A stretch of 64,000 bases of DNA from Psychrosphaera haliotis (lineage in GTDB: Bacteria > Pseudomonadota > Gammaproteobacteria > Enterobacterales > Alteromonadaceae), in the NCBI RefSeq assembly GCF_039523615.1, contig NZ_BAAAFQ010000011.1, positions 124,001 through 188,000 on the forward strand, read 5' to 3'. Below, piece by piece: positions 33,620-42,267 of the stretch. A program made the translations under genes and the position numbers. The notes beneath the pieces were generated by a model. The model did no database searches and was not told where the DNA came from. It saw only the letters and a list, made by a program, of their open reading frames with translations. The first letter of the stretch is position 1, and every line of letters starts with the position of its first letter.

Positions 33620-35785
33620 ATGATTTTTAAAGGCCAAACCGTCAATGTAACCATGGGTGAACATGGAATTGCCCACTTTACATTCGATGCCCCTGGTTCA
33701 GTCAACAAGTTTGATCAACAAACTATTCAAGACTGCAAAGACGCTACTAAAGCGATTAATGAAGACAGTTCGATTAAAGCCGTATTATTCCGTTCTGCTA
33801 AATCTGCCTTTATTGTAGGTGCTGACATCACTGAGTTTTTAGAAACCTTTAAGCAAGACGAAGATATTCTTGTTGATTGGGTAAAGTCTAGCTCTGACAT
33901 GTTTGATGGCATCGAAGACATTAAAGTACCAACGCTAACGGCTATTTCAGGATTTGCGTTAGGTGGTGGTTTTGAGCTTTGTTTAGCAACTGACTTCCGT
34001 GTTGTAGATGAAACAGCGCAAGTTGGCTTACCAGAAAACAACTTAGGTTTAATTCCAGGTTTTGGTGGTACGGTTCGTTTACCACGAGTTATTGGTCCTG
34101 ATAATGCACTTGAGTGGATTACATCAGCTCGCCCTAAGAAGCCTAAAGATGCCCTTAAAATGGGTGCGGTAGATGCATTTACTAGCAACGACAAGATAAT
34201 TGATGTTGCAACGTCTATGTTACAACAGGCAATTGAAGGCAAACTAGATTGGCAAGCTCGTCGAGCTCAAAAACTAGCACCTATTCAATTTAGCCCAACA
34301 GAATTAGAAAACGCAGTGACTGTTGCCAAAACAATGGTAATGGCGAAAGCAGGTAAACATTACCCTGCGCCGGTTGCTGCAGTAGATAGCGTATATGAGT
34401 CAGCTGGCATGAGCCGAGATGACGCTGTACGTGTTGAAAACCGTTACTTCGCGAAATTAGCTAAAACAGATGCTGCAACGGCCATGATTGGTAACTTCAT
34501 GAATGACCAGTACGTTAAAGGTTTAGCGAAAAAAGCGGGTAAAGTTAATACTCACGAAATTAAACAAGCCGCTGTATTAGGCGCAGGAATCATGGGTGGC
34601 GGTATTGCCTACCAATCTGCATCTAAAGGCACACCTATCGTAATGAAAGACATTGCACAGGGCGCGCTAGATCAAGGCATGGCTGAAGCTTCTAAGATTC
34701 TTAATAAGAAACTTAAAAAAGGTCGTATCGACGGTGTTAAGTTGGCAACAACGTTAAACAACATTCAGCCTTCTTTAAGCAATGAATCGTTGAAGTCTGC
34801 AGACTTTATTATTGAAGCTGTGGTTGAAAACCCGAATGTAAAAGCGTCAGTTCTTGCTGAAGTAGAAGGTTTGGTTGAAGACAATGGCATCATTACTTCG
34901 AACACATCAACCATCTCTATCAACCGTTTGGCTAAAAGCCTAAAACGTCCAGAAAACTTCTGTGGTATGCACTTCTTCAACCCAGTGCCATTAATGCAGT
35001 TAGTGGAAGTTATTCGCGGCGAAAACACATCTGATGCAACTATCGCTGCAACGGTTGCCTACGCAACTAAGATGGGTAAAACGGCAATTGTTGTCAACGA
35101 CTGTGCTGGATTCTTCGTAAACCGCGTATTGTTCCCTTACTTCGCTGGTTTCAGCTTATTACTTAACGACGGCGCTCACTTTGCGCAAGTTGATAAAGTG
35201 ATGGAACGTGAGTTTGGCTGGCCAATGGGACCTGCAATGTTGTTAGACGTTGTTGGTATCGATACTGCTGATCATTGTACGGACGTAATGGCCGATGCTT
35301 TCCCAACAAGAATGCAAAAGCTAGAAAACGACCCTATTTCTGTTCTTTACGGCAGCAAAATGTTTGGTCAGAAAAATGGCAAAGGTTTCTACGAGCATTC
35401 TAAAGACAAACGTGGTCGCCCTCAAAAACAAATTAAAGATGAAACACTATCTTTATTAGGTGATGTTGCTGCGATGGACAAAGAGTTCGACAAAGCAGAC
35501 ATCATTGACCGCTTAATGATCCCTATGATTAACGAAACTATTCGTTGTCTAGAAGAAGGTATTGTTGCCTCTCCTTCTGAAGCTGATATGGCGTTGTTAT
35601 ATGGTATTGGTTTCCCTCCATTCCGCGGCGGTGTATTCCGTTACGTTGATACAGTAGGTCTTGCTAACTTTGTTGCAAAAGCTGATAAGTACAAAGACTT
35701 AGGTGAGATTTATCATGTAACCGATAAAACACGTCAAATGGCTGAAGCTGGCCAGACTTTTTACGGCACATACACAGGTAAGTAG
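33620..35785 (+). CDS. fadB: Fatty-acid oxidation complex subunit alpha (hydratase / 3-hydroxyacyl-CoA dehydrogenase)
   Basis: Multifunctional beta-oxidation enzyme. The start is ATG 33620 (721 residues) with GGGAG 7 nt upstream; the open frame upstream overlaps the FadR-like operator and is not coding. The N-terminal crotonase domain (about 1-190) has the oxyanion loop SAFIVGADITEF and GGGFELCLATDFR; the dehydrogenase part has the NAD motif AAVLGAGIMGGGIAY near 318, and GMHFFNPVPLMQLVEVI near 448 with the catalytic His. It pairs with FadA 11 nt downstream to form the alpha2-beta2 complex. Confidence 0.97.
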   Translation: MIFKGQTVNVTMGEHGIAHFTFDAPGSVNKFDQQTIQDCKDATKAINEDSSIKAVLFRSAKSAFIVGADITEFLETFKQDEDILVDWVKSSSDMFDGIEDIKVPTLTAISGFALGGGFELCLATDFRVVDETAQVGLPENNLGLIPGFGGTVRLPRVIGPDNALEWITSARPKKPKDALKMGAVDAFTSNDKIIDVATSMLQQAIEGKLDWQARRAQKLAPIQFSPTELENAVTVAKTMVMAKAGKHYPAPVAAVDSVYESAGMSRDDAVRVENRYFAKLAKTDAATAMIGNFMNDQYVKGLAKKAGKVNTHEIKQAAVLGAGIMGGGIAYQSASKGTPIVMKDIAQGALDQGMAEASKILNKKLKKGRIDGVKLATTLNNIQPSLSNESLKSADFIIEAVVENPNVKASVLAEVEGLVEDNGIITSNTSTISINRLAKSLKRPENFCGMHFFNPVPLMQLVEVIRGENTSDATIAATVAYATKMGKTAIVVNDCAGFFVNRVLFPYFAGFSLLLNDGAHFAQVDKVMEREFGWPMGPAMLLDVVGIDTADHCTDVMADAFPTRMQKLENDPISVLYGSKMFGQKNGKGFYEHSKDKRGRPQKQIKDETLSLLGDVAAMDKEFDKADIIDRLMIPMINETIRCLEEGIVASPSEADMALLYGIGFPPFRGGVFRYVDTVGLANFVAKADKYKDLGEIYHVTDKTRQMAEAGQTFYGTYTGK

Positions 35786-35796
35786 GAGCGAATAAA

Positions 35797-36957
35797 ATGA
35801 AAAATGTAGTGATTATAGATTGCGTTCGTACTGCAATGGGCAAAGCCAGAAATGGCATGTTCGAAAATGTACGTGCTGAAGATTTGTCTGCAGCAGTAAT
35901 GAAGTCTTTACTTGAGCGTAACCCAAAGGTTGATGCCGCTGAACTTGATGATGTTATCTGGGGTTGTGTAATGCAAACTCTAGAACAAGGTTTTAACGTA
36001 GGCCGTCAAGCTGCTTTATTGGCAGGCATTCCAACGTCAGTTCCTGCTGTAACGGTTAACCGCTTATGTGGCTCTTCTATGCAAGCACTTCATGATGCAG
36101 CCAACAAGATAATGGCTGATCAAGGCGACATGTTTATTATTGGTGGTGTTGAGCATATGACTCACGTTCCAATGACACATGGCTTAGATTTCCACCCAGG
36201 ATTAAACTTAAACACAGCTCAAGCTGCTGGTTCAATGGGTTTAACTGCTGAAGCGCTAGCTCGTAAACATGGCATTAGCCGTGAGCAACAAGATGAGTTT
36301 GGTGTTCGTTCGCACAGATTAGCTTATGAAGCTTCTGTAGAAGGTCGATTCGCAAATGAAATCATTGCTGTTGAAGGCCATGACGAGAATGGCGCATTAA
36401 CCATGTGTGACTACGACGAAGTAATTCGTCCGCAAACCACAATGGAAACACTTTCACCACTACGTCCAGTGTTTAACCCGGTAAATGGTACAGTAACAGC
36501 AGCGACGTCTTCTGCACTTTCTAATGGTGCCTCAGGCATGTTAGTAATGAGCGAAGAAAAAGCCAATGAACTGGGCCTTAAATTCCGCGCTAGAGTTAAA
36601 GCTATGGGTGTTTCTGGTTGTGAGCCGTCAACAATGGGCTGGGGTCCAGTTCCTGCAACTGAAAAAGCACTTAAGCGTGCAAACATCGACATTCAAGACA
36701 TAGGTCAATTTGAATTGAACGAAGCATTTGCAGCCCAAGCATTGTCAGTTGTTAAAGGCTTAGGCATTGAAAACCGTATGGATGATATCAATCCAAACGG
36801 TGGTGCAATTGCGCTTGGTCACCCACTAGGCTGTTCAGGCTCGAGAATATCTACAACGCTAATCAACAATATGGAGCGTGCAGACGCGAAATATGGTTTA
36901 GCAACTATGTGTATTGGTTTTGGCCAAGGTATTGCGACTATTTTTGAGCGTCCATAA
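35797..36957 (+). CDS. fadA: 3-ketoacyl-CoA thiolase
   Basis: Beta subunit of the fatty-acid oxidation complex; cleaves 3-ketoacyl-CoA to acetyl-CoA and a shortened acyl-CoA. The 386 residues include the nucleophilic cysteine in NRLCGSSMQALHDA near residue 92, the His of NEAFAAQALSV near 340 region and the second cysteine in GGAIALGHPLGCSGSRI near 345-360 plus the GQG near the end. Starts 11 nt after fadB and ends in a strong terminator, so fadBA is a simple two-gene operon. Confidence 0.97.
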   Translation: MKNVVIIDCVRTAMGKARNGMFENVRAEDLSAAVMKSLLERNPKVDAAELDDVIWGCVMQTLEQGFNVGRQAALLAGIPTSVPAVTVNRLCGSSMQALHDAANKIMADQGDMFIIGGVEHMTHVPMTHGLDFHPGLNLNTAQAAGSMGLTAEALARKHGISREQQDEFGVRSHRLAYEASVEGRFANEIIAVEGHDENGALTMCDYDEVIRPQTTMETLSPLRPVFNPVNGTVTAATSSALSNGASGMLVMSEEKANELGLKFRARVKAMGVSGCEPSTMGWGPVPATEKALKRANIDIQDIGQFELNEAFAAQALSVVKGLGIENRMDDINPNGGAIALGHPLGCSGSRISTTLINNMERADAKYGLATMCIGFGQGIATIFERP

Positions 36958-36973
36958 CCTTAAACCAATCAAG

Positions 36974-37010
36974 AAAAGTGCAGTGGTTTGAAGCCATTGC
37001 ACTTTTTTTT
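36974..37010 (+). terminator. Intrinsic terminator of fadBA
   Basis: A 13-bp stem (36974-36986 with 36994-37006, one G-T pair) with a 7-nt loop and a run of T through 37010, 17 nt after the fadA stop. Confidence 0.9.
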
Positions 37011-37085
37011 TATCTGGTTAAAATCTTATTCATGTTTTGTTACATAATTTCAGTAACATAAAACTTCTATTGCTAAGAGCCTAAT

Positions 37086-37319
37086 ATGACTTCACCAAAC
37101 AGAACATTAGATGCTATGGGGCTTAGATGCCCTGAGCCTGTGATGATAATTAGAAAAGAAGTTCGCGGAATGAATGTAGGGGAAACCCTGTTAGTAAAAG
37201 CCGATGACCCTGCTACAGTTAGAGACATCCCCTCATTTTGCAGGTTTATGGGGCATGAATTATTAGACCAAAATATTGAAGAAATACCTTTTGTTTTTCT
37301 AATAAAAAAGGGAACATAA
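37086..37319 (+). CDS. tusA: Sulfurtransferase TusA
   Basis: Carries persulfide sulfur from IscS to the TusBCD relay for 2-thiouridine formation at tRNA U34 and to other sulfur pathways. The 77-residue protein has the active-site cysteine in GLRCPEPVM near residue 16, and the conserved DDPATVRDIPSFCRFMGHEL stretch; length is normal. It stands between fadA and a diguanylate cyclase gene, 15-30 nt before the latter, perhaps cotranscribed, but without clear functional link. Confidence 0.95.
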   Translation: MTSPNRTLDAMGLRCPEPVMIIRKEVRGMNVGETLLVKADDPATVRDIPSFCRFMGHELLDQNIEEIPFVFLIKKGT

Positions 37320-37348
37320 TCTTGTAACCATATTTGGGACGGATGTAT

Positions 37349-38422
37349 ATGCAAGAAAAGTATGAAAAGTGGCACCGATATATAAATACTGACAACGTCG
37401 ACAACGTTGAAGTAAAACGTCAAAACATGTCACTTTTAGCAATGATTACCTTAGCAATTATAGTACTTGCAGGCTTATTGATCGTTAATCATCAAGAGTA
37501 CTCTGCACTTCTTAACGCATCAATTTTTGGTGGGCTATGTTTTGTAATCGTCAGCGCCTGTATTTTTTACTTAACATCATATCAACAAGTTGGGCGTATC
37601 GTTTTATGCTCAGGTTTACTCGTATTTAATGGCATGCTCATCTATTCCGGAGGCACTGAGAGTACAGCTCTATATTGGTTGTTCTATTATCCTCTTATGA
37701 CTTATTCCGTAACTGGTAAAAAGTGGGGCTCATTTTTTTCATTTTGTTTTGTGGTAATTGCGTTTCTTCTTCTCTATACCGACGGCGCTATCAAAGCAGA
37801 GTATGCAATGGCAGAGCGAAGTCGCTTTCTTTTATCTAGCCTTGTGATCATTTTATTTTCTTTCATAAACGAGTTTTATAGAGAGCAAAGCCATTCCAAA
37901 ATTGAATCTGTATCTATCGATCACAAGCGAGATGCAAACACAGATGCACTAACGGATATTCCAAACCGTCGCTTCTTAGAAGCCTCCTACTTTCCATATT
38001 TAAAGGCAAACGCAAACTTATTATTGCCAGCTTCTCTTATCATGACAGACATCGATCACTTTAAAGTTATCAATGATACTTATGGTCATGATGTTGGTGA
38101 TAAAGCTATTGTCCACTGTGTAAATGTTATAAGAAAAGCACTTCGTAATACCGATGTACTTTGTCGAGTCGGTGGAGAAGAATTTTTAGTATGTATACCT
38201 CAAATGGGCATCAAAAAGGCTGAAAAAATTGCTGAAAAAATTCGTGTCTCTTTACAAGATACACCGATGGTTTTAGAAGATGGTAAATTATTAACCATCA
38301 GAAGTAGCTTTGGTGTATCTGAAATAGTGTCCTCTGACGAATTTAATAGTGCAATAAAATTGGCAGATGAACGATTATATACGGCGAAAGAAAAAGGCCG
38401 AAACAGAGTGGTGGCCGATTAA
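37349..38422 (+). CDS. Membrane diguanylate cyclase (GGDEF)
   Basis: Makes cyclic di-GMP from two GTP. About 357 residues from ATG 37349 (GGA 6 nt upstream); TTG 37334 and ATG 37343 are alternatives. The N-terminal half has about six hydrophobic segments (about 27-170) of a membrane sensor; the C-terminal GGDEF domain spans about 200-355. The active site reads GGEEF (RVGGEEFLV), which is functional in this family, and RNTD five residues before it is a complete inhibitory I-site. So an active, product-inhibited enzyme is expected. The signal sensed is unknown. Confidence 0.9.
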   Translation: MQEKYEKWHRYINTDNVDNVEVKRQNMSLLAMITLAIIVLAGLLIVNHQEYSALLNASIFGGLCFVIVSACIFYLTSYQQVGRIVLCSGLLVFNGMLIYSGGTESTALYWLFYYPLMTYSVTGKKWGSFFSFCFVVIAFLLLYTDGAIKAEYAMAERSRFLLSSLVIILFSFINEFYREQSHSKIESVSIDHKRDANTDALTDIPNRRFLEASYFPYLKANANLLLPASLIMTDIDHFKVINDTYGHDVGDKAIVHCVNVIRKALRNTDVLCRVGGEEFLVCIPQMGIKKAEKIAEKIRVSLQDTPMVLEDGKLLTIRSSFGVSEIVSSDEFNSAIKLADERLYTAKEKGRNRVVAD

Positions 38423-38476
38423 TTAGCGAGATAAGTCAAAAGACTGGCTAACCTAGGCGTTATTTTTAGAATAAAC

Positions 38477-38926
38477 TTAGTTTGGTTTAGCCAATTCAAT
38501 ATTCAACGACACAGGTTTATTGTTTTGCATATAAACAATAAATTTATATTTAGTGTTTATGGTAGGCGTAAATTTTATAGCGCCAGCCAAAGGCATTAAC
38601 ATCTCTTCCTTAGTTAATTTTGGGCAAGTTAGTTTTACAGTCTCACTCAATTTTATTGTGTTACTATTACCGTTATATACGCCGCAGTTTTTACCACTAG
38701 ACCAAGCCTTATCAGCAATTTTAATATGATACGGCTGACCGTCATTTTGAAGGTCCACGTAAATTACGGCTTGATTCTCTGAACTCGTTTTAAATTCATA
38801 CTCTCGTTTAGCTTCCCACCAAGAAAACTCAGATCTTAAAAAGAAGCCTGTAGCGTCTTTCTGTTGATGCGAAACACAAGCCGAAATCATCAGAGAAGCC
38901 GTCATTAGAGCTAATATTTTTTTCAT
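38477..38926 (-). CDS. Hypothetical lipoprotein
   Basis: Not recognised. The 149-residue product has a typical lipoprotein signal, a short basic N-terminus, a hydrophobic core and the lipobox ISAC with cysteine 17, so it should be lipidated and exported. Two more cysteines (near 84 and 101) could pair. The rest is predicted beta-rich and soluble. It is a single gene transcribed against the neighbouring diguanylate cyclase; no context clue to a function. Confidence 0.75.
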   Translation of the reverse strand: MKKILALMTASLMISACVSHQQKDATGFFLRSEFSWWEAKREYEFKTSSENQAVIYVDLQNDGQPYHIKIADKAWSSGKNCGVYNGNSNTIKLSETVKLTCPKLTKEEMLMPLAGAIKFTPTINTKYKFIVYMQNNKPVSLNIELAKPN

Positions 38927-39138
38927 TTACACGTACTCCTCGAATGTAGTAAAGCAGAATTCATATTACACACTAGTAATAAAATAATCTGGCAGTTTAC
39001 CGTCTTATTATTCCAAAGTTATTCTAAAGCTGTTCCAGAGGGCGACTAAAGCTCTGTTAAAGTCGCGCCATATGAAATAGGCTTCAATTGCACCTGCAAT
39101 TCTAAGACCACAAGTAGTGCCAAATTTAAGTCAAAAAA

Positions 39139-39165
39139 AAGCCCAGTCATTTTAGAACTGGGCTT
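39139..39165 (-). terminator. Intrinsic terminator of glyQS
   Basis: AAGCCCAGT (39139-39147), 9-nt loop, ACTGGGCTT (39157-39165), with A8 to the left giving a T-tract in the minus direction. It lies 19 nt after the glyS stop. Confidence 0.88.
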
Positions 39166-39183
39166 CTGTAAATCATTTTAAGA

Positions 39184-41244
39184 CTATAAAACTGATATAT
39201 CAGCTGTATGCATGAATAATGACTGTAAACGACCCAGAATAGCATAGCGATTGCTTCTGATAGCTTCATTCTCATCATTAACCATAACGCCGTCAAAAAA
39301 CAAGTCTATTTCAGTCTGCAATGCAGCTAAAGAGGTTAACCCTTCGCTGTACTTACCATTTGAAAAGCTTGTTTCTACGCCAGGCGCAACGTCTTCAATT
39401 TTATTAACTAAGCTAATTTCAGCTGCTTCCGATAAAAGTGTCTTATCGATATCGGAAAAGCTGCTTTGTGAGTTTTTGCTTAAAATATTGTTAACACGTT
39501 TATTTGCTGCAGCTAACGCTGAAGACTCTGGCAATTTAGCAAACTCAACAACTGCCGCTAAACGCTTATTAAAGTCTAACGCTGACGTTGGTTTTTTAAT
39601 TTCAACGGCACGAATAACTTCAACAGACACTCCGTGATCTCTATAGTGCGCTTCAAAACGCCCTAACATAAAGTCAAAAACATCATTTACAACGTTATCG
39701 TTTGTTAACTTATCACCGAATAATGAAGCAGCCTGCTCTGCTAACTCTTTAAAGTCTAGCTCAAGCTCTTTTTCAATCATTATTCTAATAATACCAATTG
39801 CAGCACGGCGCAGTGCAAATGGGTCTTTGTCACCTTTCGGGAATTGACCAATACCAAAAATCCCCACCAAAGTGTCAAACTTGTCAGCTAACGCAACAGC
39901 ACATGCTTCTTTGGAAGTTGGTAACTCATCACCTGCAAACTTCGGCAAATACTGTTGATAAAGTGCATCAGCTACAACCGCATTTTCACCGTCATTTAAC
40001 GCATAGTATTTACCCATGATCCCTTGGATATCGGTAAACTCCATAACAACTTCTGTCATCAAATCTGTTTTTGACAGTAGGCCTGCTCTTTTAGCGTGTT
40101 CTTCATTTGCGTCTACTTTGCCAGCAATAAAGCCAGCTAGTGAAGAAATTCGTTCTGACTTTTCTTTTAACGTACCTAGTTGTTTTTGGAATAAAACGCT
40201 TTCTAGGCTAGAAAGTCTCGACTCCAAAGACGTTTTCTTATCTGTATTATAGAAAAACTCAGCATCCGCTAATCGAGGACGAATAACCTTTTCGTTACCT
40301 TCAATTACGGCACTAGGCTGTTTGCTTTCTATGTTACTTATGAATAGAAACTTAGGAAGAAGATTTCCGTTTTCGTCTAGCATTGGGAAGTACTTTTGAT
40401 CATCCTTCATCGTATAGATAAGCGCTTCTTGAGGCACCTCTAAGAACTTCTCTTCAAAAGTTCCCACTAGTGCAACCGGCCATTCTACTAAAGAAGTTAC
40501 TTCGTCTAATAAGTCTTGGTCGTCTTTGACAACGGCGTTATTAGCTGTGCATATAGACGTCATTTGTGACTTTATTGAAGACTGTCTTTCATCGAAGTTT
40601 ACAAGTACGTGAGCTTCTTTTAACTCAGCTTCGTAGCTATCTGCGTGTGAGATAGTTACTTTTCCTCTATGATGAAAACGATGTCCTTGAGATAAATTAC
40701 CTGAAGTTAAGCCTAATACTTCTACTGGAATCACCTTGTCACCAAACATAGTGATTAACGTATGCACCGGACGAATAAATTCAGCGTCATTCGCGCCCCA
40801 ACGCATAGGCTTTGGAATAGGTAACTGTTTTAAAGAGGATTTTACAAAACCTTCTAATAACTCATTGAGTGTTTTACCAGGCACCGTCGCTTTATGAAGT
40901 AACCACTCGCCTTTGTCAGTTTTTAGTCTTGTCGCCTCAGCAATATCAATACCGCAACCTCTAGCCCAACCTAACGCTGCTTTTGTAGCGTTACCATCTG
41001 CATCAAATGCAGATGAAACTGCCGGGCCTCTTTTTTCAACGGCTTTGTCAGCTTGGTTAAATTGGAGGTTGGTTACTTTCACTGCAAGCCTTCTAGGTGC
41101 AGCTAACCAATTGATTGCATCAAACTCTAGTTCAGCGTTTTTGAGCTGAGCTTCAAAGCCAGACATTAAACTTTGTGCTAGTTTTTTCAGGGCTTTTGGT
41201 GGTAACTCTTCAGTACCTAGTTCAAATATAAAATTTTCTTTCAT
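39184..41244 (-). CDS. glyS: Glycyl-tRNA synthetase beta subunit
   Basis: Large subunit of the alpha2-beta2 bacterial glycyl-tRNA synthetase; binds tRNA and supports aminoacylation. The start is set at ATG 41244 (686 residues), because AGGG lies 7 nt upstream of it; ATG 41250 would be 1 nt from that site. The N-terminal FIFELGTEELPPKALKKL matches the family, and the HD-like and anticodon-binding C-terminal regions follow (ALADKFDTLVGIFGIGQ-type stretch near 455). It is 12 nt after glyQ and ends at a terminator. Confidence 0.96.
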   Translation of the reverse strand: MKENFIFELGTEELPPKALKKLAQSLMSGFEAQLKNAELEFDAINWLAAPRRLAVKVTNLQFNQADKAVEKRGPAVSSAFDADGNATKAALGWARGCGIDIAEATRLKTDKGEWLLHKATVPGKTLNELLEGFVKSSLKQLPIPKPMRWGANDAEFIRPVHTLITMFGDKVIPVEVLGLTSGNLSQGHRFHHRGKVTISHADSYEAELKEAHVLVNFDERQSSIKSQMTSICTANNAVVKDDQDLLDEVTSLVEWPVALVGTFEEKFLEVPQEALIYTMKDDQKYFPMLDENGNLLPKFLFISNIESKQPSAVIEGNEKVIRPRLADAEFFYNTDKKTSLESRLSSLESVLFQKQLGTLKEKSERISSLAGFIAGKVDANEEHAKRAGLLSKTDLMTEVVMEFTDIQGIMGKYYALNDGENAVVADALYQQYLPKFAGDELPTSKEACAVALADKFDTLVGIFGIGQFPKGDKDPFALRRAAIGIIRIMIEKELELDFKELAEQAASLFGDKLTNDNVVNDVFDFMLGRFEAHYRDHGVSVEVIRAVEIKKPTSALDFNKRLAAVVEFAKLPESSALAAANKRVNNILSKNSQSSFSDIDKTLLSEAAEISLVNKIEDVAPGVETSFSNGKYSEGLTSLAALQTEIDLFFDGVMVNDENEAIRSNRYAILGRLQSLFMHTADISVL

Positions 41245-41256
41245 CGTCATGCCCTA

Positions 41257-42168
41257 CTATTTCGAGTCTTGTACATTGCACATTGGAAAGCCTAAAGCTT
41301 CCCTAGCATCATAATAAGCTTGAGCAACTGCTTTAGATAACGCTCTAACTCTTAAAATATAGCGTTGGCGTTCAGTAACAGAAATAGCATGTCTTGCATC
41401 AAGCATATTAAATGCATGAGAGGCTTTCATAACTTGCTCGTATGCTGGTAAAGGTAAGCTTTTTTCAATCAACAATTGGCTAGCCTTTTCCGCGTCATCA
41501 AACTCTCGGAACAAAGTGTCTACGTCGGCATACTCAAAGTTATAAGTTGATTGCTCTACTTCGTTTTGGTGGAATACGTCACCGTAAGTCACTTTACCCA
41601 TTGGACCATCTGTCCATACTAAGTCGTAGATGCTATCAACGCCTTGAAGGTACATAGCTAAACGCTCTAGACCGTAAGTTATTTCACCTGTCACAGGCTT
41701 ACACTCAAGGCCACCAACTTGTTGGAAGTAGGTAAACTGAGTTACTTCCATGCCATTTAACCAAACTTCCCAACCAAGACCCCAGGCACCTAACGTAGGC
41801 GACTCCCAGTTGTCTTCTACAAATCTAATATCATGAATTAGCGTATCTATGCCAAGCTCTTCTAAAGAGCCAAGGTAAAGCTCCTGAATGTTATCTGGAG
41901 ATGGCTTTAGCATTACTTGAAACTGGTAATAGTGTTGAAGACGGTTTGGATTTTCACCATAACGGCCATCTGTAGGTCTGCGACAAGGTTGAACATATGC
42001 AGAACTAATTGGCTCTGGACCTAATGATCTTAAAAAAGTCATTGGATGGAAAGTACCTGCGCCAACAGCCATATCTAAAGGTTGGATAATGACACAACCT
42101 TGTTTTGCCCAATACTCTTGTAGTGCAAGGATTAAACCTTGAAAGGTATTAATATTATATTTGCTCAT
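41257..42168 (-). CDS. glyQ: Glycyl-tRNA synthetase alpha subunit
   Basis: Class II synthetase catalytic subunit that activates glycine. The 303 residues, exactly the length of E. coli GlyQ, begin with NTFQGLILALQEYWAKQGC, and include the class II motif 2 region VQPCRRPTDGRYGENPNR near 60-77 and the LERLAMYLQG motif near 168. First gene of a glyQS operon; glyS follows after 12 nt. No T-box is present, as expected outside Gram-positive bacteria. Confidence 0.97.
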   Translation of the reverse strand: MSKYNINTFQGLILALQEYWAKQGCVIIQPLDMAVGAGTFHPMTFLRSLGPEPISSAYVQPCRRPTDGRYGENPNRLQHYYQFQVMLKPSPDNIQELYLGSLEELGIDTLIHDIRFVEDNWESPTLGAWGLGWEVWLNGMEVTQFTYFQQVGGLECKPVTGEITYGLERLAMYLQGVDSIYDLVWTDGPMGKVTYGDVFHQNEVEQSTYNFEYADVDTLFREFDDAEKASQLLIEKSLPLPAYEQVMKASHAFNMLDARHAISVTERQRYILRVRALSKAVAQAYYDAREALGFPMCNVQDSK

Positions 42169-42219
42169 GATTTGTGTTTACCAATTTGCTGTCGTAAAAA
42201 TTCTAACTCTTAAATAAAT

Positions 42220-42254
42220 AAAGCCTAGCAGTTAAAAACGACTAGGCTTTTTTA
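42220..42254. terminator. Terminator-like hairpin between gyrB and glyQ
   Basis: AAAGCCTAG (42220-42228) pairs with CTAGGCTTT (42242-42250). It lies just downstream of the gyrB stop on the minus strand, where the T-tract is interrupted; on the plus strand a clean T6 follows. Probably ends the gyrB transcript. Confidence 0.75.
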
Positions 42255-42267
42255 GTTGAAACCTAAA

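Noticed and set aside
33434..33676. 80-codon minus-strand frame between slt and fadB
   Set aside because: It covers the fadB promoter, FadR-like operator and fadB start in antisense; no ribosome site or domain.
39251..41149. Plus-strand frames opposite glyS
   Set aside because: Antisense shadows without domain or ribosome site.
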